From the IMG/VR virus record IMGVR_UViG_3300036832_001126, positions 1 through 21,986 of that record: DNA of 21,986 bases; one strand, written 5' to 3'. Position numbers and translations under genes: made by a program. Position 1 is the first letter of the stretch, and every line of letters starts with the position of its first letter. The notes beneath the pieces are model-generated. The model made no database searches, had not been told where the DNA came from, and worked only from the letters and a program-made list of their open reading frames with translations. Positions 1 to 7,750 of this stretch are shown in pieces. This DNA is from a virus.

Positions 1-111
1 TCATCACCGGGGCACTGCAAGTGCTGGCTGCGATTTTACATCGATGAAATAGCGCTTGCCAGCTTTGGCAAGGATCATAAGCTGTTGGCGATTAAATTGG
101 CTAAATCTTAA
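1..111 (+). CDS. 3' end of an unidentified plus-strand gene (partial)
   Basis: Frame 1 is open from the window edge to a TAA at 109-111, giving the last 36 residues of a protein that ends in KLLAIKLAKS. The start lies outside the window. A strong plus-strand terminator begins 15 bases after the stop, which supports a real gene ending here. The fragment is too short to assign a family; it looks like an ordinary soluble alpha/beta C-terminus (RFYIDEIALASFGKDHK) with no membrane segment. The reading is an inference from the open frame and the terminator position. Confidence 0.45.
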   Translation, partial: SSPGHCKCWLRFYIDEIALASFGKDHKLLAIKLAKS

Positions 112-126
112 TCGTTCATCTGTGTG

Positions 127-169
127 GCCGCTTCGCTCGGTGAGTGCCGATGCGGAGCGGCTTTTTTTT
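127..169 (+). terminator. Rho-independent terminator, plus strand
   Basis: GCCGCTTCG (127-135) pairs with CGGAGCGGC (153-161), a 9 bp stem with one G-U pair, closed by a loop that itself contains CGG/CCG. It is followed directly by eight T residues (162-169). The reverse strand has no T run after the stem, so it acts in the plus direction only. It would end the transcript of the partial gene at 1-111 and insulate the small-gene cluster that starts at 220. Confidence 0.85.
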
Positions 170-178
170 CGCTAAAGT

Positions 179-216
179 TTGACGAAACCCAGCCGTAGGA
201 TATTGTTGAACAATAT
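179..216 (+). promoter_or_regulatory. Probable promoter with overlapping palindromic operator
   Basis: TTGACG (179-184) matches the sigma70 -35 consensus at five of six bases. After a 16-base spacer, TATTGT (201-206) matches the -10 at four of six. A perfect palindrome, ATATTGTT-G-AACAATAT (200-216), covers the -10 and the expected start point near 213. This is the usual geometry of a repressor site, and it lies just after the upstream terminator and before the gene at 220. The leader would be only about 7 bases. The promoter and operator roles are inferred from sequence alone. Confidence 0.4.
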
Positions 217-219
217 TCT

Positions 220-456
220 ATGAAGAAACTTTTCCTATTATTTCTCTTTGTGCCGGGTCTGGCTTTTGCTGACAGGATTGATGACCTCAAAGACGAACTT
301 GATCAAGTCAAAGCGGAACTCGACGAACTCCAGCCCGAACCGGATTACGTCGAACCGGCTACTCAGACAGCATGGGCGGTACGAACAGCTTCTGATGCAG
401 AGATTGAGGCTTACCGTCGATATGCAGCTGCCAAGGCACGTGGCGAAACTAACTAA
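220..456 (+). CDS. Small exported coiled-coil protein (unknown function)
   Basis: This 78-residue protein starts with a clear signal peptide: Lys-Lys, a Leu/Phe-rich core, and an AFA|D cleavage site near residue 17. The mature part begins with a charged heptad-like helix (DRIDDLKDELDQVKAELDEL, about 18-37), then a Pro/Glu linker (PEPDYVEP) and a helical tail rich in Ala and Glu. It is therefore expected in the periplasm or cell surface as a helical oligomer. There is no lipobox Cys, so it is not an obvious outer-membrane spanin lipoprotein. It is the first of four plus-strand genes behind a terminator and a likely promoter. AGGA at 197-200 is too far from the ATG to be a normal ribosome site. 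The family is not recognised. Confidence 0.75.
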   Translation: MKKLFLLFLFVPGLAFADRIDDLKDELDQVKAELDELQPEPDYVEPATQTAWAVRTASDAEIEAYRRYAAAKARGETN

Positions 457-468
457 CCATAACGGCAA

Positions 469-831
469 ATGACTTACGATAATTGGAAAAACACCAACCC
501 TGCCGACCAATGGCTGGAGCCTGAGCTCGAATCTGACGAGCCTGATCAAGCCGTGCAGGAACAAGCCGCCGCTCATGCAGCCGAAGCTTTGCGCGAATCC
601 CCACGCTTGTCATACGAGATTCAAGACCTGAAGAAACTCCTTGAGCTGCGCGATATCGAAATCGGCGCGCTGCGACGCGAAATCCGCCGCCGCAATACTG
701 AGATCGAAAACCTCAAAACCGACATTGGGTGCCTTTGTTACGCATTCGAGGAAATCATGGAAGATGATGGGCACTATCCGGACAATGCACCAATCAGGAA
801 GCTAGTCGCTGAAGCGCGAAACAAAATTTGA
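469..831 (+). CDS. Acidic coiled-coil phage-type protein, 120 aa
   Basis: It begins MTYDNWKNTNPADQWLEPE, with an acidic N-terminus (WLEPELESDEPDQ), then a long charged helix of coiled-coil character from about residue 45 to 88 (LKKLLELRDIEIGALRREIR, then NTEIENLKTDIG). The C-terminal segment has two Cys (GCLCYAFEEIMEDDG) and a short basic helix. No membrane segment or catalytic motif is visible. It lies 12 bases after the exported protein and is probably co-transcribed with it. The style resembles small accessory phage proteins, but I do not recognise a named family. Confidence 0.75.
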   Translation: MTYDNWKNTNPADQWLEPELESDEPDQAVQEQAAAHAAEALRESPRLSYEIQDLKKLLELRDIEIGALRREIRRRNTEIENLKTDIGCLCYAFEEIMEDDGHYPDNAPIRKLVAEARNKI

Positions 832-835
832 CTGT

Positions 836-1036
836 GTGCTTCCGCCTGATGCGCGTGAAGAACTCACTCGGTCGTGGAAAACATTTAGAGAATCCGTGCC
901 GCCTGGCGTCGCTTTACTGGCATTAAGCGCTGTCATACTTGCAGCCACCGGGGTGATCCTGTGGCAAACCCAAACAGCGGGACATCCTAAGACCAGTCTG
1001 CCAAAGCTTTCACCATCCCAACTGATTGCCGAATGA
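836..1036 (+). CDS. Small single-span membrane protein (GTG start)
   Basis: This is a 66-residue protein with one hydrophobic helix, about residues 23-43 (VALLALSAVILAATGVILWQ), a charged N-terminal part (REELTRSWKTFRES) and a short Pro/Ser-rich C-terminal tail. The start is GTG at 836, four bases after the TGA of the preceding gene; there is no in-frame ATG nearby and no Shine-Dalgarno, so it may rely on translational coupling. Size and topology fit a holin, an antiholin or a small accessory membrane protein; nothing in the sequence separates these. Confidence 0.6.
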   Translation: MLPPDAREELTRSWKTFRESVPPGVALLALSAVILAATGVILWQTQTAGHPKTSLPKLSPSQLIAE

Positions 1037-1115
1037 GCCGATCAACCACTAGTAAGACCCTCTGTACGCAAGGGCAAAAAGGTTGATCGGCGCTCGGCCC
1101 AAACTCAAAAATCCT

Positions 1116-1355
1116 ATGTTCGATACTATCTTCTATCTATTTTGCGCGTTCAGTATCTGGTTTACGCTCGGTTACTTCGGAAATGCAATTTTTAGCGAAA
1201 AGGCGCATCCAGGTTGCAGAAAAGTTTGGGGATTGCTGCTAACCATTCTCGCGATTGCCTTCGTTTTTTACGTTGCCTATGAGAACAAGATACATCCGGA
1301 ACGAATCAATCCCGATGATCCGCCAGAAATGAACGATGAGAGCGACCGGCCATGA
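1116..1355 (+). CDS. Small two-span membrane protein
   Basis: I chose the ATG at 1116 (79 aa); an in-frame TTG at 1083 would add 11 residues that are polar and look unlike coding sequence. Two hydrophobic helices are seen, about residues 3-24 and 37-54, with a short loop containing a Cys (SEKAHPGCRKVW) and an acidic, Pro-rich C-terminal tail. Two helices and a charged tail are compatible with a class II-like holin, but it lies far from the endolysin gene, so this is only one option. It is the last clear gene of the plus-strand cluster and ends 24 bases before the 3' end of the opposing minus-strand block. Confidence 0.6.
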   Translation: MFDTIFYLFCAFSIWFTLGYFGNAIFSEKAHPGCRKVWGLLLTILAIAFVFYVAYENKIHPERINPDDPPEMNDESDRP

Positions 1356-1379
1356 ATATTGCTCAATGGGTAAAAACTT

Positions 1380-3035
1380 CTAGCGCGCTTGCAATTGCGC
1401 CGCGGCCCGAGCTCGGCCAGCTGCTTGCTGCAAGGGTTGCTGCCGTTTTAAGCTGGCGGCACGCTGTGTATGGAATTTTTCCGCTGCTTTAACGGCTGCC
1501 GGTGCAGGAGGAATATCTTCGCCAGCGTGCAAGCCAGTTGCTCCAAGCCCGGAGATGATCAGACCACGGATTATCGCTGTCGAATTAAGGGCGCTGGCCC
1601 CGCCTTGCCTCAGTTTATCATAGACGTAGGCGGCCGGGCCCGATAGCGGAATTGGCCCATGTGTTAACGCGTACTCGCCCCAACTCATCCTTTCTGTGCC
1701 CGGTTTGATTTTTCCCGTCTTTTTATCAACCTGGCCTGGCTCGCTGCTCCACGGCAGCGGACGCCCCATAAAGTTCTTCCCGATCAAGCCTTCCTCAGCT
1801 ATCTGAGCTGCCGGAGCAGCCTTACTTAAACCGTATTGACCCAGAATCCTGGCTATTTCGTCGCGCTTGTGACCTACAATAAAATTCGCCTGGTATTTAG
1901 ATAAATTCGGATCCCTCGGATTCATGAATGCCGTTGCCAGGATCTGGCCCAGCGTCTTAATCTCACTGTGCATTCCAGGGAAATAGCTTTCCAAGCCGCC
2001 AAGCTTAAAAGCCAGATAATCCTTCTTTGTCGGATCAGTGTAATTGATCTGTTGATTGGATTTTAGCGCCCAGAGTAATCCCTGGTTAAGTGCCAGAGAT
2101 CCAATCAAAGTGCCTGCATATTGACTAGCGCCACTGAGTCGCGTCCACGCTGCTGCCCTTTCGCCCGGTGTTGCCTTTCCCCAGTTGGCAAAGGTTTTGA
2201 CCGTTTTGGCCGGATCGGCAAAAAGCCTGGCGGTTTTTGATGCGGTTAACTTAGGGCCAAACATCAGGTTTCCGATGTAGGGGACTGATTTGGCGGACCC
2301 AGTAGCATGATTAGCCCAGTCTGCCATGTTTTTGCCAAGCTCAATCACCTGCTCATTGGTCATGTCAGGTTTCATGAATTTTTCCATCTGGCGTTTCCAA
2401 AGCTCGAAACGCATCACCGTAAGCATGTCCCAGGCGCGTTCGGACGATCTGCCCATAAAACGGGAAATCAATCCAGTAGCTTTCGATTTGGCTCCCATAT
2501 CAACCCCACTTCTTAAACCCATATCGAACATGGGATCTCGTTCCATGCCAGCCATGATTTGTGCATGATGAGCTGGGTTAAACGCGCCTCCGTAAGTGTG
2601 CCAGATGCCTTTGAAAAATTCTCGATAGCTCGCGGGCCGGAACGCTAGATCGCCAGCATGTGATATAGGGAAAACAACCGCATGTCCAGCGGTTGCTATT
2701 TCGCGGGGACCGGTCCACAGGGCATGCATCAGTCTCGCAGCCGGCCCCATTGCCTGTACTTTCGACATGTCATTGGCCTGCTGGATAATCCGGCGCCGAT
2801 TATATTGCTTTTTCCAGACATCGTTAGCTACGGCCCGGTACGGAGTCTTGCGGCCGGAAAGAATATCCGTGATCCATTCCGGTTTCGCTTGGCCTGCGAA
2901 AAAGTGGTTTTTGATGGCGTCACCGACTTTTTCTATCGGCATGCCATGATCGATGGCATTTTCTTTCGCCCAGCGCCAAATCGCTTGCCGCTCTTCGTCT
3001 TTGACCGGAATTGGACCGCTATAGCAGGCAGGCAT
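1380..3035 (-). CDS. C-terminal part of giant virion/ejection protein, LPD38-like (551 aa)
   Basis: It resembles the C-terminal region of very large phage virion polyvalent proteins that carry the LPD38 (large polyvalent protein-associated 38) domain. The clearest stretch is IATAGHAVVFPISHAGD at about 113-129, matching the family pattern of a small-residue/Gly-His segment followed by hydrophobic residues and SHAG, and then a Phe/Arg-rich helix. Helical segments follow, and a basic Ala/Gln-rich tail ends in a TAG stop. It is in the same reading frame as the upstream 1072 aa gene and is separated from it only by TAA plus one codon (AAT), with a poor ribosome site (GGA, 8 bases away). I infer that the two make one protein in relatives and that this piece is the second half of an internal virion protein ejected into the host. 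The family call rests on remembered motifs, not a search. Confidence 0.75.
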   Translation of the reverse strand: MPACYSGPIPVKDEERQAIWRWAKENAIDHGMPIEKVGDAIKNHFFAGQAKPEWITDILSGRKTPYRAVANDVWKKQYNRRRIIQQANDMSKVQAMGPAARLMHALWTGPREIATAGHAVVFPISHAGDLAFRPASYREFFKGIWHTYGGAFNPAHHAQIMAGMERDPMFDMGLRSGVDMGAKSKATGLISRFMGRSSERAWDMLTVMRFELWKRQMEKFMKPDMTNEQVIELGKNMADWANHATGSAKSVPYIGNLMFGPKLTASKTARLFADPAKTVKTFANWGKATPGERAAAWTRLSGASQYAGTLIGSLALNQGLLWALKSNQQINYTDPTKKDYLAFKLGGLESYFPGMHSEIKTLGQILATAFMNPRDPNLSKYQANFIVGHKRDEIARILGQYGLSKAAPAAQIAEEGLIGKNFMGRPLPWSSEPGQVDKKTGKIKPGTERMSWGEYALTHGPIPLSGPAAYVYDKLRQGGASALNSTAIIRGLIISGLGATGLHAGEDIPPAPAAVKAAEKFHTQRAASLKRQQPLQQAAGRARAAAQLQAR

Positions 3036-3038
3036 ATT

Positions 3039-6000
3039 TTAAGTCCGGCAGGGTTCAACCTTCATACGTTCCATAATGCTGTTACGAACATCATCGGCTG
3101 AAGGCAGTTTCGTCTTGGCCGATTTGTTTATTTCTGCCGCGAGCCTATTCATGGCAACGGTTTCGGCATCCAGTGCTCCCTTGACCTGAGCAGCCATTTT
3201 CCGCAGAACCGGCTCTATCGTGGGAGACGGAGCTTTCCCGGTATCGCGTAACCACGCTTCCCGCAATCCGTTGTATGTGCTTAAATCTACGGGTATCTCA
3301 CCCTGCATGGCGACACCTTGAGCGTGCCAATTGTTCTTGAGCTTGGCTACCGGGCCATTGTGAAAGTCCGTCAAATCGTTAAAAGCGTTCTCAGCTTCGA
3401 TCCGTGCCTGAGCATTACCGGGATTAGCTTCAGCAGCTTTCGAAGCTTCCGCTGATCGCTGGCTCAATCTTGCTTCTTCTGCTCTGATAGCCGCTGCCTG
3501 CGCTTTCGGGTCGCCAACATTGTTCATCAAATTAGACATATGCTGGGTAACCTCTTCAGGCGACATTTTCAGCCCTGCATTAACCAGCTCTTTGGTCGAG
3601 TACCCTTGGCCGGGAGCGATCTCTCCGATCTGGCCTGCTTCAACCTTGGGTTGCACAAATCTGTTAGCAATAGATGAAACGTATTTATCTGTTCCTTGCG
3701 CCTCTGGCACAGGCTCGGTCGGAGGGGTAACAGGCGCCGTCTGCGCCTCTTGAGAAATTCTTTGCGATTCCTGTTCAGTTCGCGCGCGTTCCAGTTCACC
3801 TAGGGCTTGTTCCCTTTGAGGGACAGTAATGAACTGGCCTGTTTTGTTGACGTACCCGTCGGTAAGAGTGTTCGGATCTGGTTTGCCTGCCTGTTCCCAA
3901 GCCGCAGAATGGCTCCAGTCGGCAACAACTTGACCATCTGGCAAACGAATCGCTGGTTGAGTGAACTCATTAGCATCGATAGCAGGTGGCGCTGATGGCG
4001 GAGCCTCTGCACGTGCCGAAGGAGGCTGAGAAGGCGCAGGCAGCGGTTGTTCCACCTCGCCGCGTGTCGGTGGCGGCGTCACTTCGGCGCGAGTCTCAGC
4101 AGGTCTGCGCAACTCGCCTGCTCCGTGCACCAGGCCAGGGATGCCGCCCTGGACCGCACCGGCCGCAAGAGCTTGTGGAACGTTCTCTAGCAGCGGCCTT
4201 TGTTCAGCAATATTAGATCCTGCCTGGGCAACGCCTCCGCTGGCAGCCCCAATGCCAGTTTCAGTCAATGCCCTGGCGCCAGCGCGTGCAAAAGGATTCT
4301 GAATCGCTTCAGTTAAAGGGCCGAACTTGCCACCAATCAGTCCCGCTAAAGCTTCCTGCGAAGCAAGTTGCACTACTGCCGACGCGCTGGCATGACTGTT
4401 GAGTTCTCCCTGGTCCCAGTCAGGATGATCTGCTTTTAATCTGTCCTTACCATCGGAGTAGAACTGAGAAAACCATAAGGTGTTTCGGATAGGCGGAGGA
4501 ATAAAAGCAGTCAACGCATTTACTCCAAGACTTGCCAGTTGATCAGTCCACCATTCAGCCGGTGTTCCTTTAAAGTTCGGATCGGTTTTTGCGGTCTTAT
4601 CCAGGAATTCTTGCTTCCTTTGAATCGCCTCTTTTTGTGCTGCCTGATATTGCGGATCAGCTAGGCGGTCCGCTGCATCGGCTATCCCAACTACGTTCAT
4701 CGAGGCTTGCACCGCGGGCGGCAATCCAGCCATCAATGTACCGATAGTCTGTGCGCGTTCGTCTGGGCTCAAGCTCGAGAGATGCTTCATGAACGCAGCC
4801 TTGCCTTCCGGTATCGCATCGGGTGCAAGCTGGTTAACGAAGTTGTTTACCTGCGCGTCATCGGTATTGGCAAAAAACTTGTTGAGCCCGACATCCAAGT
4901 TCCCAGCCTTCGCAAAAAACTGGCGACCGACCTGTTCCGCAAATTCCACAGGGCCAGCGCTGCTGGTCGCCTTAGCTAAAGCCTTGTCCGGATCTGGCTC
5001 ATTATAGAACTGCTGCGCTTCCTTGGTAACCTGCTGCTTATAATGAGCTGCAAACTGCTCGCGTGTATCGTCGCTGACCCCTTTAATCGGCTGGTCGAGC
5101 GCCTTGATCATGGCGGCCGGATTCGGGTTCTGTTGCTGCAGATTGTTTAGAGCAGCCATCTCGTCGGGCAACGCTTGAAGCTTATCCTGCTGAGTCTGCC
5201 GGCGCGCCTCTGCGACTTCCTCATCAGTTATCCAGTTCACTGTCCAGGGCACCGTCGTCGGAGCAGCCGGACCACCACCGCCACGTCCCTTCTTCTGAAA
5301 AGTTTGCGCGCCTTTTGCCGTTTGGCCGACATCTACCCCGCTGGCAATCGCTGCCTGTTCGTTGTTCCAATCGGGAGTATCGCTGTTAACGTCAGGGCCG
5401 GCATTCTTGACCAGCCGAAACATGAGATTTTTACCGCCACCCTTGTTATTGAAATACTTGTCTACGCCTGGGGTAAAATCCGCGACAATCCCCTTCTCTT
5501 CCTGAGAAGCGCTCGGACCTATATCAACAATCGGTACTCTTAATCTCTGACCGCTTTCAGGATCGACAATATCCAGACGCGCTTTGCGCCAAGCTGCCGG
5601 GCTATTGCCTAATCGTGATCTTAAAACCCATTCGGGAACCGCTGCTCCGTACAGATCGGTGGTAGGCAATCCACCGAGACGAGGTGCCCCAATGCCGTTA
5701 TCGCCCACTTCAAAGGCTTCACTATCGCTGGCTCCTTGTGCTTTTGCGGCATGATAGCGATCGAGATCGCCCTGATCGCCAAACATCGTTGCCTTGCCGG
5801 TAACGAAATCCGCGGGATCTTCGAAATCATAGAGCCCGCTGCTTTGTTGTGCTGCCGGACGCGCTCTGGGAACGGGACCGCCAGGAACAGGCTGCGCTTT
5901 CGGAGGTCGTTCCTCGGTCGGCTCCCCAGTAGGTTGTGCCCCATAAATACTCGGGAACATCTGTGCCAACTGGCTCGGAGGCTGGGCCTCTGCTTGGTCG

Positions 6001-6257
6001 GCTGGTTGCGGCGCCGACGGTTCCTGTGGCGGCTGCTGCCAGCGGATTACCGACTTGCCGGCAGGTTGAAACTGCCTTGGCTGCTCGGGCTCTTCGGGCT
6101 GCTCAGGTTGAGCGGCTTGTTCGGAATCATCGGCTGGCGCAGTATCCTGCCAGTGGATTACCGAATTTCCAGCCGGCTGAAACTGCGAACTCGCCTGATC
6201 TTCAGCGCCTTGATCTTGAGTCTCTTGATCAACATCGCTATCTTGCGCCGCCGCCAT
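3039..6257 (-). CDS. Giant internal virion/ejection protein with RlpA-like wall-cleaving domain (1072 aa)
   Basis: The disordered Gln/Pro/Glu-rich N-terminus (1-140) holds two copies of FQPAG(N/K)SVI(H/R)WQ at 26-37 and 63-74. From about 152 to 283 is a domain resembling the RlpA/double-psi beta-barrel fold: GKATMFGDQGD, GDNGIG, GAAVPEWVLRSRLG, then VPIVDIGPS and a VADFTPGVDKYF segment. The pattern VxDxGPx...xxDxS/T, with Asp245 and Asp260, is the core of RlpA and related lytic transglycosylases. After that come long Ala/Gln helices, hydrophobic small-residue stretches around 580-720, another Pro-rich linker (about 730-770) and charged helices (about 870-1065). GGTGGA lies 9 bases before the ATG. 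Position and size recall T7 gp16, an ejected protein with a wall-cleaving N-terminal domain. Function is inferred. Confidence 0.8.
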   Translation of the reverse strand: MAAAQDSDVDQETQDQGAEDQASSQFQPAGNSVIHWQDTAPADDSEQAAQPEQPEEPEQPRQFQPAGKSVIRWQQPPQEPSAPQPADQAEAQPPSQLAQMFPSIYGAQPTGEPTEERPPKAQPVPGGPVPRARPAAQQSSGLYDFEDPADFVTGKATMFGDQGDLDRYHAAKAQGASDSEAFEVGDNGIGAPRLGGLPTTDLYGAAVPEWVLRSRLGNSPAAWRKARLDIVDPESGQRLRVPIVDIGPSASQEEKGIVADFTPGVDKYFNNKGGGKNLMFRLVKNAGPDVNSDTPDWNNEQAAIASGVDVGQTAKGAQTFQKKGRGGGGPAAPTTVPWTVNWITDEEVAEARRQTQQDKLQALPDEMAALNNLQQQNPNPAAMIKALDQPIKGVSDDTREQFAAHYKQQVTKEAQQFYNEPDPDKALAKATSSAGPVEFAEQVGRQFFAKAGNLDVGLNKFFANTDDAQVNNFVNQLAPDAIPEGKAAFMKHLSSLSPDERAQTIGTLMAGLPPAVQASMNVVGIADAADRLADPQYQAAQKEAIQRKQEFLDKTAKTDPNFKGTPAEWWTDQLASLGVNALTAFIPPPIRNTLWFSQFYSDGKDRLKADHPDWDQGELNSHASASAVVQLASQEALAGLIGGKFGPLTEAIQNPFARAGARALTETGIGAASGGVAQAGSNIAEQRPLLENVPQALAAGAVQGGIPGLVHGAGELRRPAETRAEVTPPPTRGEVEQPLPAPSQPPSARAEAPPSAPPAIDANEFTQPAIRLPDGQVVADWSHSAAWEQAGKPDPNTLTDGYVNKTGQFITVPQREQALGELERARTEQESQRISQEAQTAPVTPPTEPVPEAQGTDKYVSSIANRFVQPKVEAGQIGEIAPGQGYSTKELVNAGLKMSPEEVTQHMSNLMNNVGDPKAQAAAIRAEEARLSQRSAEASKAAEANPGNAQARIEAENAFNDLTDFHNGPVAKLKNNWHAQGVAMQGEIPVDLSTYNGLREAWLRDTGKAPSPTIEPVLRKMAAQVKGALDAETVAMNRLAAEINKSAKTKLPSADDVRNSIMERMKVEPCRT

Positions 6258-6260
6258 AAC

Positions 6261-7745
6261 TTAAGTTCCACCCATTAATAGATTTGGATCAATCCCCGGC
6301 TGCGGGGGCGGCTGCACCGAGTCGTAATAACTCGCGGCACCGCTACTGCCCGCAGAAGGCGGTACCCCAACCGATTCGGCCGTCATTGGGACCATTGGCG
6401 GTGAGGCTACGGGAGGCGGAATCTGTGGGTTAAACCTCGCCGTATAGGCCTGGTCATCAGGCGTTGGCGGCTGCACTGGCGGATTGAACCTCGAGGTGTA
6501 AGCCTGATCGTTAGGCGCAGGCCCAAATTCTGTACCTGCCTCCGGCGCTAGTCCACGTGCTCCAGCCGATGCGCTATAACCTTGGCCGCCCGTTTCGGGA
6601 GCGGTCGGCGTCGGTGCAGGTAGATCCTCTCCAGTCGTTTTGCCGCCCATCGCACCCGCCCAACTGCTCAGGTAATCTTCGCCACCGCCGGCTCTCCCAC
6701 CTAAAGAAATGTCCTGAGCGCTTGCCACTTTCGCGGCATCCTCTGGCCTTAGCTTCTGGCCAATCTGAGGAGTGTCTGTAGTCGTAAAATATTTGTTATA
6801 GGGCACGCTGCCGTAATCCCACGGCGTTTTTAAAAGGTACGGATCGTCCATAGTCCCCTTACCAGGGAGCGGAGTCGCAATCGGCTCTAAGCCGGCGTTG
6901 CTCCTGGCCGTATTAATCCGTTGCAACCAGTAATCAGCATCATTACCCATCATGCTGGTCTGAAGCTTGCCGTCTTTGTAATAATCCAGACCACCCTTAT
7001 CGTTGAATTGCAATCCTGTTTGCGGCGTATTGTCAGCTCCAGCCGGCTTGATATCATTCAGATAAGGACTCATCGAGTCATAAGCGCCCTTGCCATGCTG
7101 CGCATCAAACTGCGTGCGCATGGTCGTAAAATTGTATTGTGCAGGATTCTGGGGCGCATTCGTATCAACCGGAGCATTTTTCGAGGCACCGGGACTGGCT
7201 GCACTCCTGGGAGCAGCCGCGGCTCGACCGCCGCCCGCAGCAGCTCGACCACCACCTCCGCCGCCAGCGCCACCGGCACCCTGACGCGCCCAGCCTGATC
7301 GGCTGCCAGCCGCAGGCCCTACCGGACCTCTGCCACCCCCAAGCGCAGCTGCCGCACGAGCAGCTCCGACCGCATTTGGGTTCAGCTCATTCATTAATCG
7401 CTGTACCTGGACACGCGCTTGAAGGTCAGCCATCCCGCCAGTGAAGGGCGCAGTGCCCGCGGTCATTACCGTCGGCCTGACCACATTGGCAGCTCCAGTC
7501 TGCGGATTAACCCCAGGTGCAACCAAGGCGGCTCGTGGCGCAAACCGCGTGTTCATCATTTGATTAGCAACAGCATCCTGCCTGGCTTGGGCCTGCTGCT
7601 GTTGAATGCCTTTAATCAAACTGGCAATACCGCTTCCAATACCAGCACCACCGCCACCGCCACCGCCGCCAGTGGCGATACGAGGCCTTTGTGGCCGTAA
7701 CGGCCGCGGCATATAAGCCGGCCGGAAATATCTCGATTGGGCCAT
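6261..7745 (-). CDS. Gly/Pro-rich internal virion-like protein (494 aa)
   Basis: A basic N-terminus (MAQSRYFRPAYMPRPLRPQR) leads to an eight-Gly run, then a Gly-zipper helix (GIGSGIASLIKGIQQQQAQA) typical of phage proteins placed between nozzle and giant ejection protein. A middle section is Ala/Gly-rich with several GGGG stretches. A more ordered part follows (about 195-345, including NFTTMRTQFDAQHGKGAYDS). The Pro-rich C-terminus contains two copies of DQAYT(S/A)RFNP. There is no catalytic motif. It lies three bases upstream of the 1072 aa gene, so the two are probably co-translated. An ejection or internal core role is inferred from position and composition. Confidence 0.7.
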   Translation of the reverse strand: MAQSRYFRPAYMPRPLRPQRPRIATGGGGGGGGAGIGSGIASLIKGIQQQQAQARQDAVANQMMNTRFAPRAALVAPGVNPQTGAANVVRPTVMTAGTAPFTGGMADLQARVQVQRLMNELNPNAVGAARAAAALGGGRGPVGPAAGSRSGWARQGAGGAGGGGGGRAAAGGGRAAAAPRSAASPGASKNAPVDTNAPQNPAQYNFTTMRTQFDAQHGKGAYDSMSPYLNDIKPAGADNTPQTGLQFNDKGGLDYYKDGKLQTSMMGNDADYWLQRINTARSNAGLEPIATPLPGKGTMDDPYLLKTPWDYGSVPYNKYFTTTDTPQIGQKLRPEDAAKVASAQDISLGGRAGGGEDYLSSWAGAMGGKTTGEDLPAPTPTAPETGGQGYSASAGARGLAPEAGTEFGPAPNDQAYTSRFNPPVQPPTPDDQAYTARFNPQIPPPVASPPMVPMTAESVGVPPSAGSSGAASYYDSVQPPPQPGIDPNLLMGGT

Positions 7746-7750
7746 AGTGC

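Noticed and set aside
1352-1494. 46-codon plus-strand frame beginning with an ATGA overlap
   Set aside because: It lies antisense to the C-terminal codons of the 551 aa gene, has no SD and no recognisable motif; kept only as an observation.
2682-3101. 139-codon plus-strand open frame over the split of the giant protein
   Set aside because: Antisense to both halves; the two minus frames show family motifs and proper domain composition, this one does not.
5736-6278. 180-codon plus-strand open frame
   Set aside because: It is antisense to the N-terminal part of the 1072 aa gene, and its Leu/Arg-rich composition is the mirror of Gln/Pro/Glu codons.
7200-7300. GC-rich tandem-looking Gly/Ala codon stretch, considered as CRISPR or satellite repeat
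   Set aside because: It encodes Gly/Ala/Arg-rich sequence of the 494 aa protein; there are no equal repeat units and spacers.
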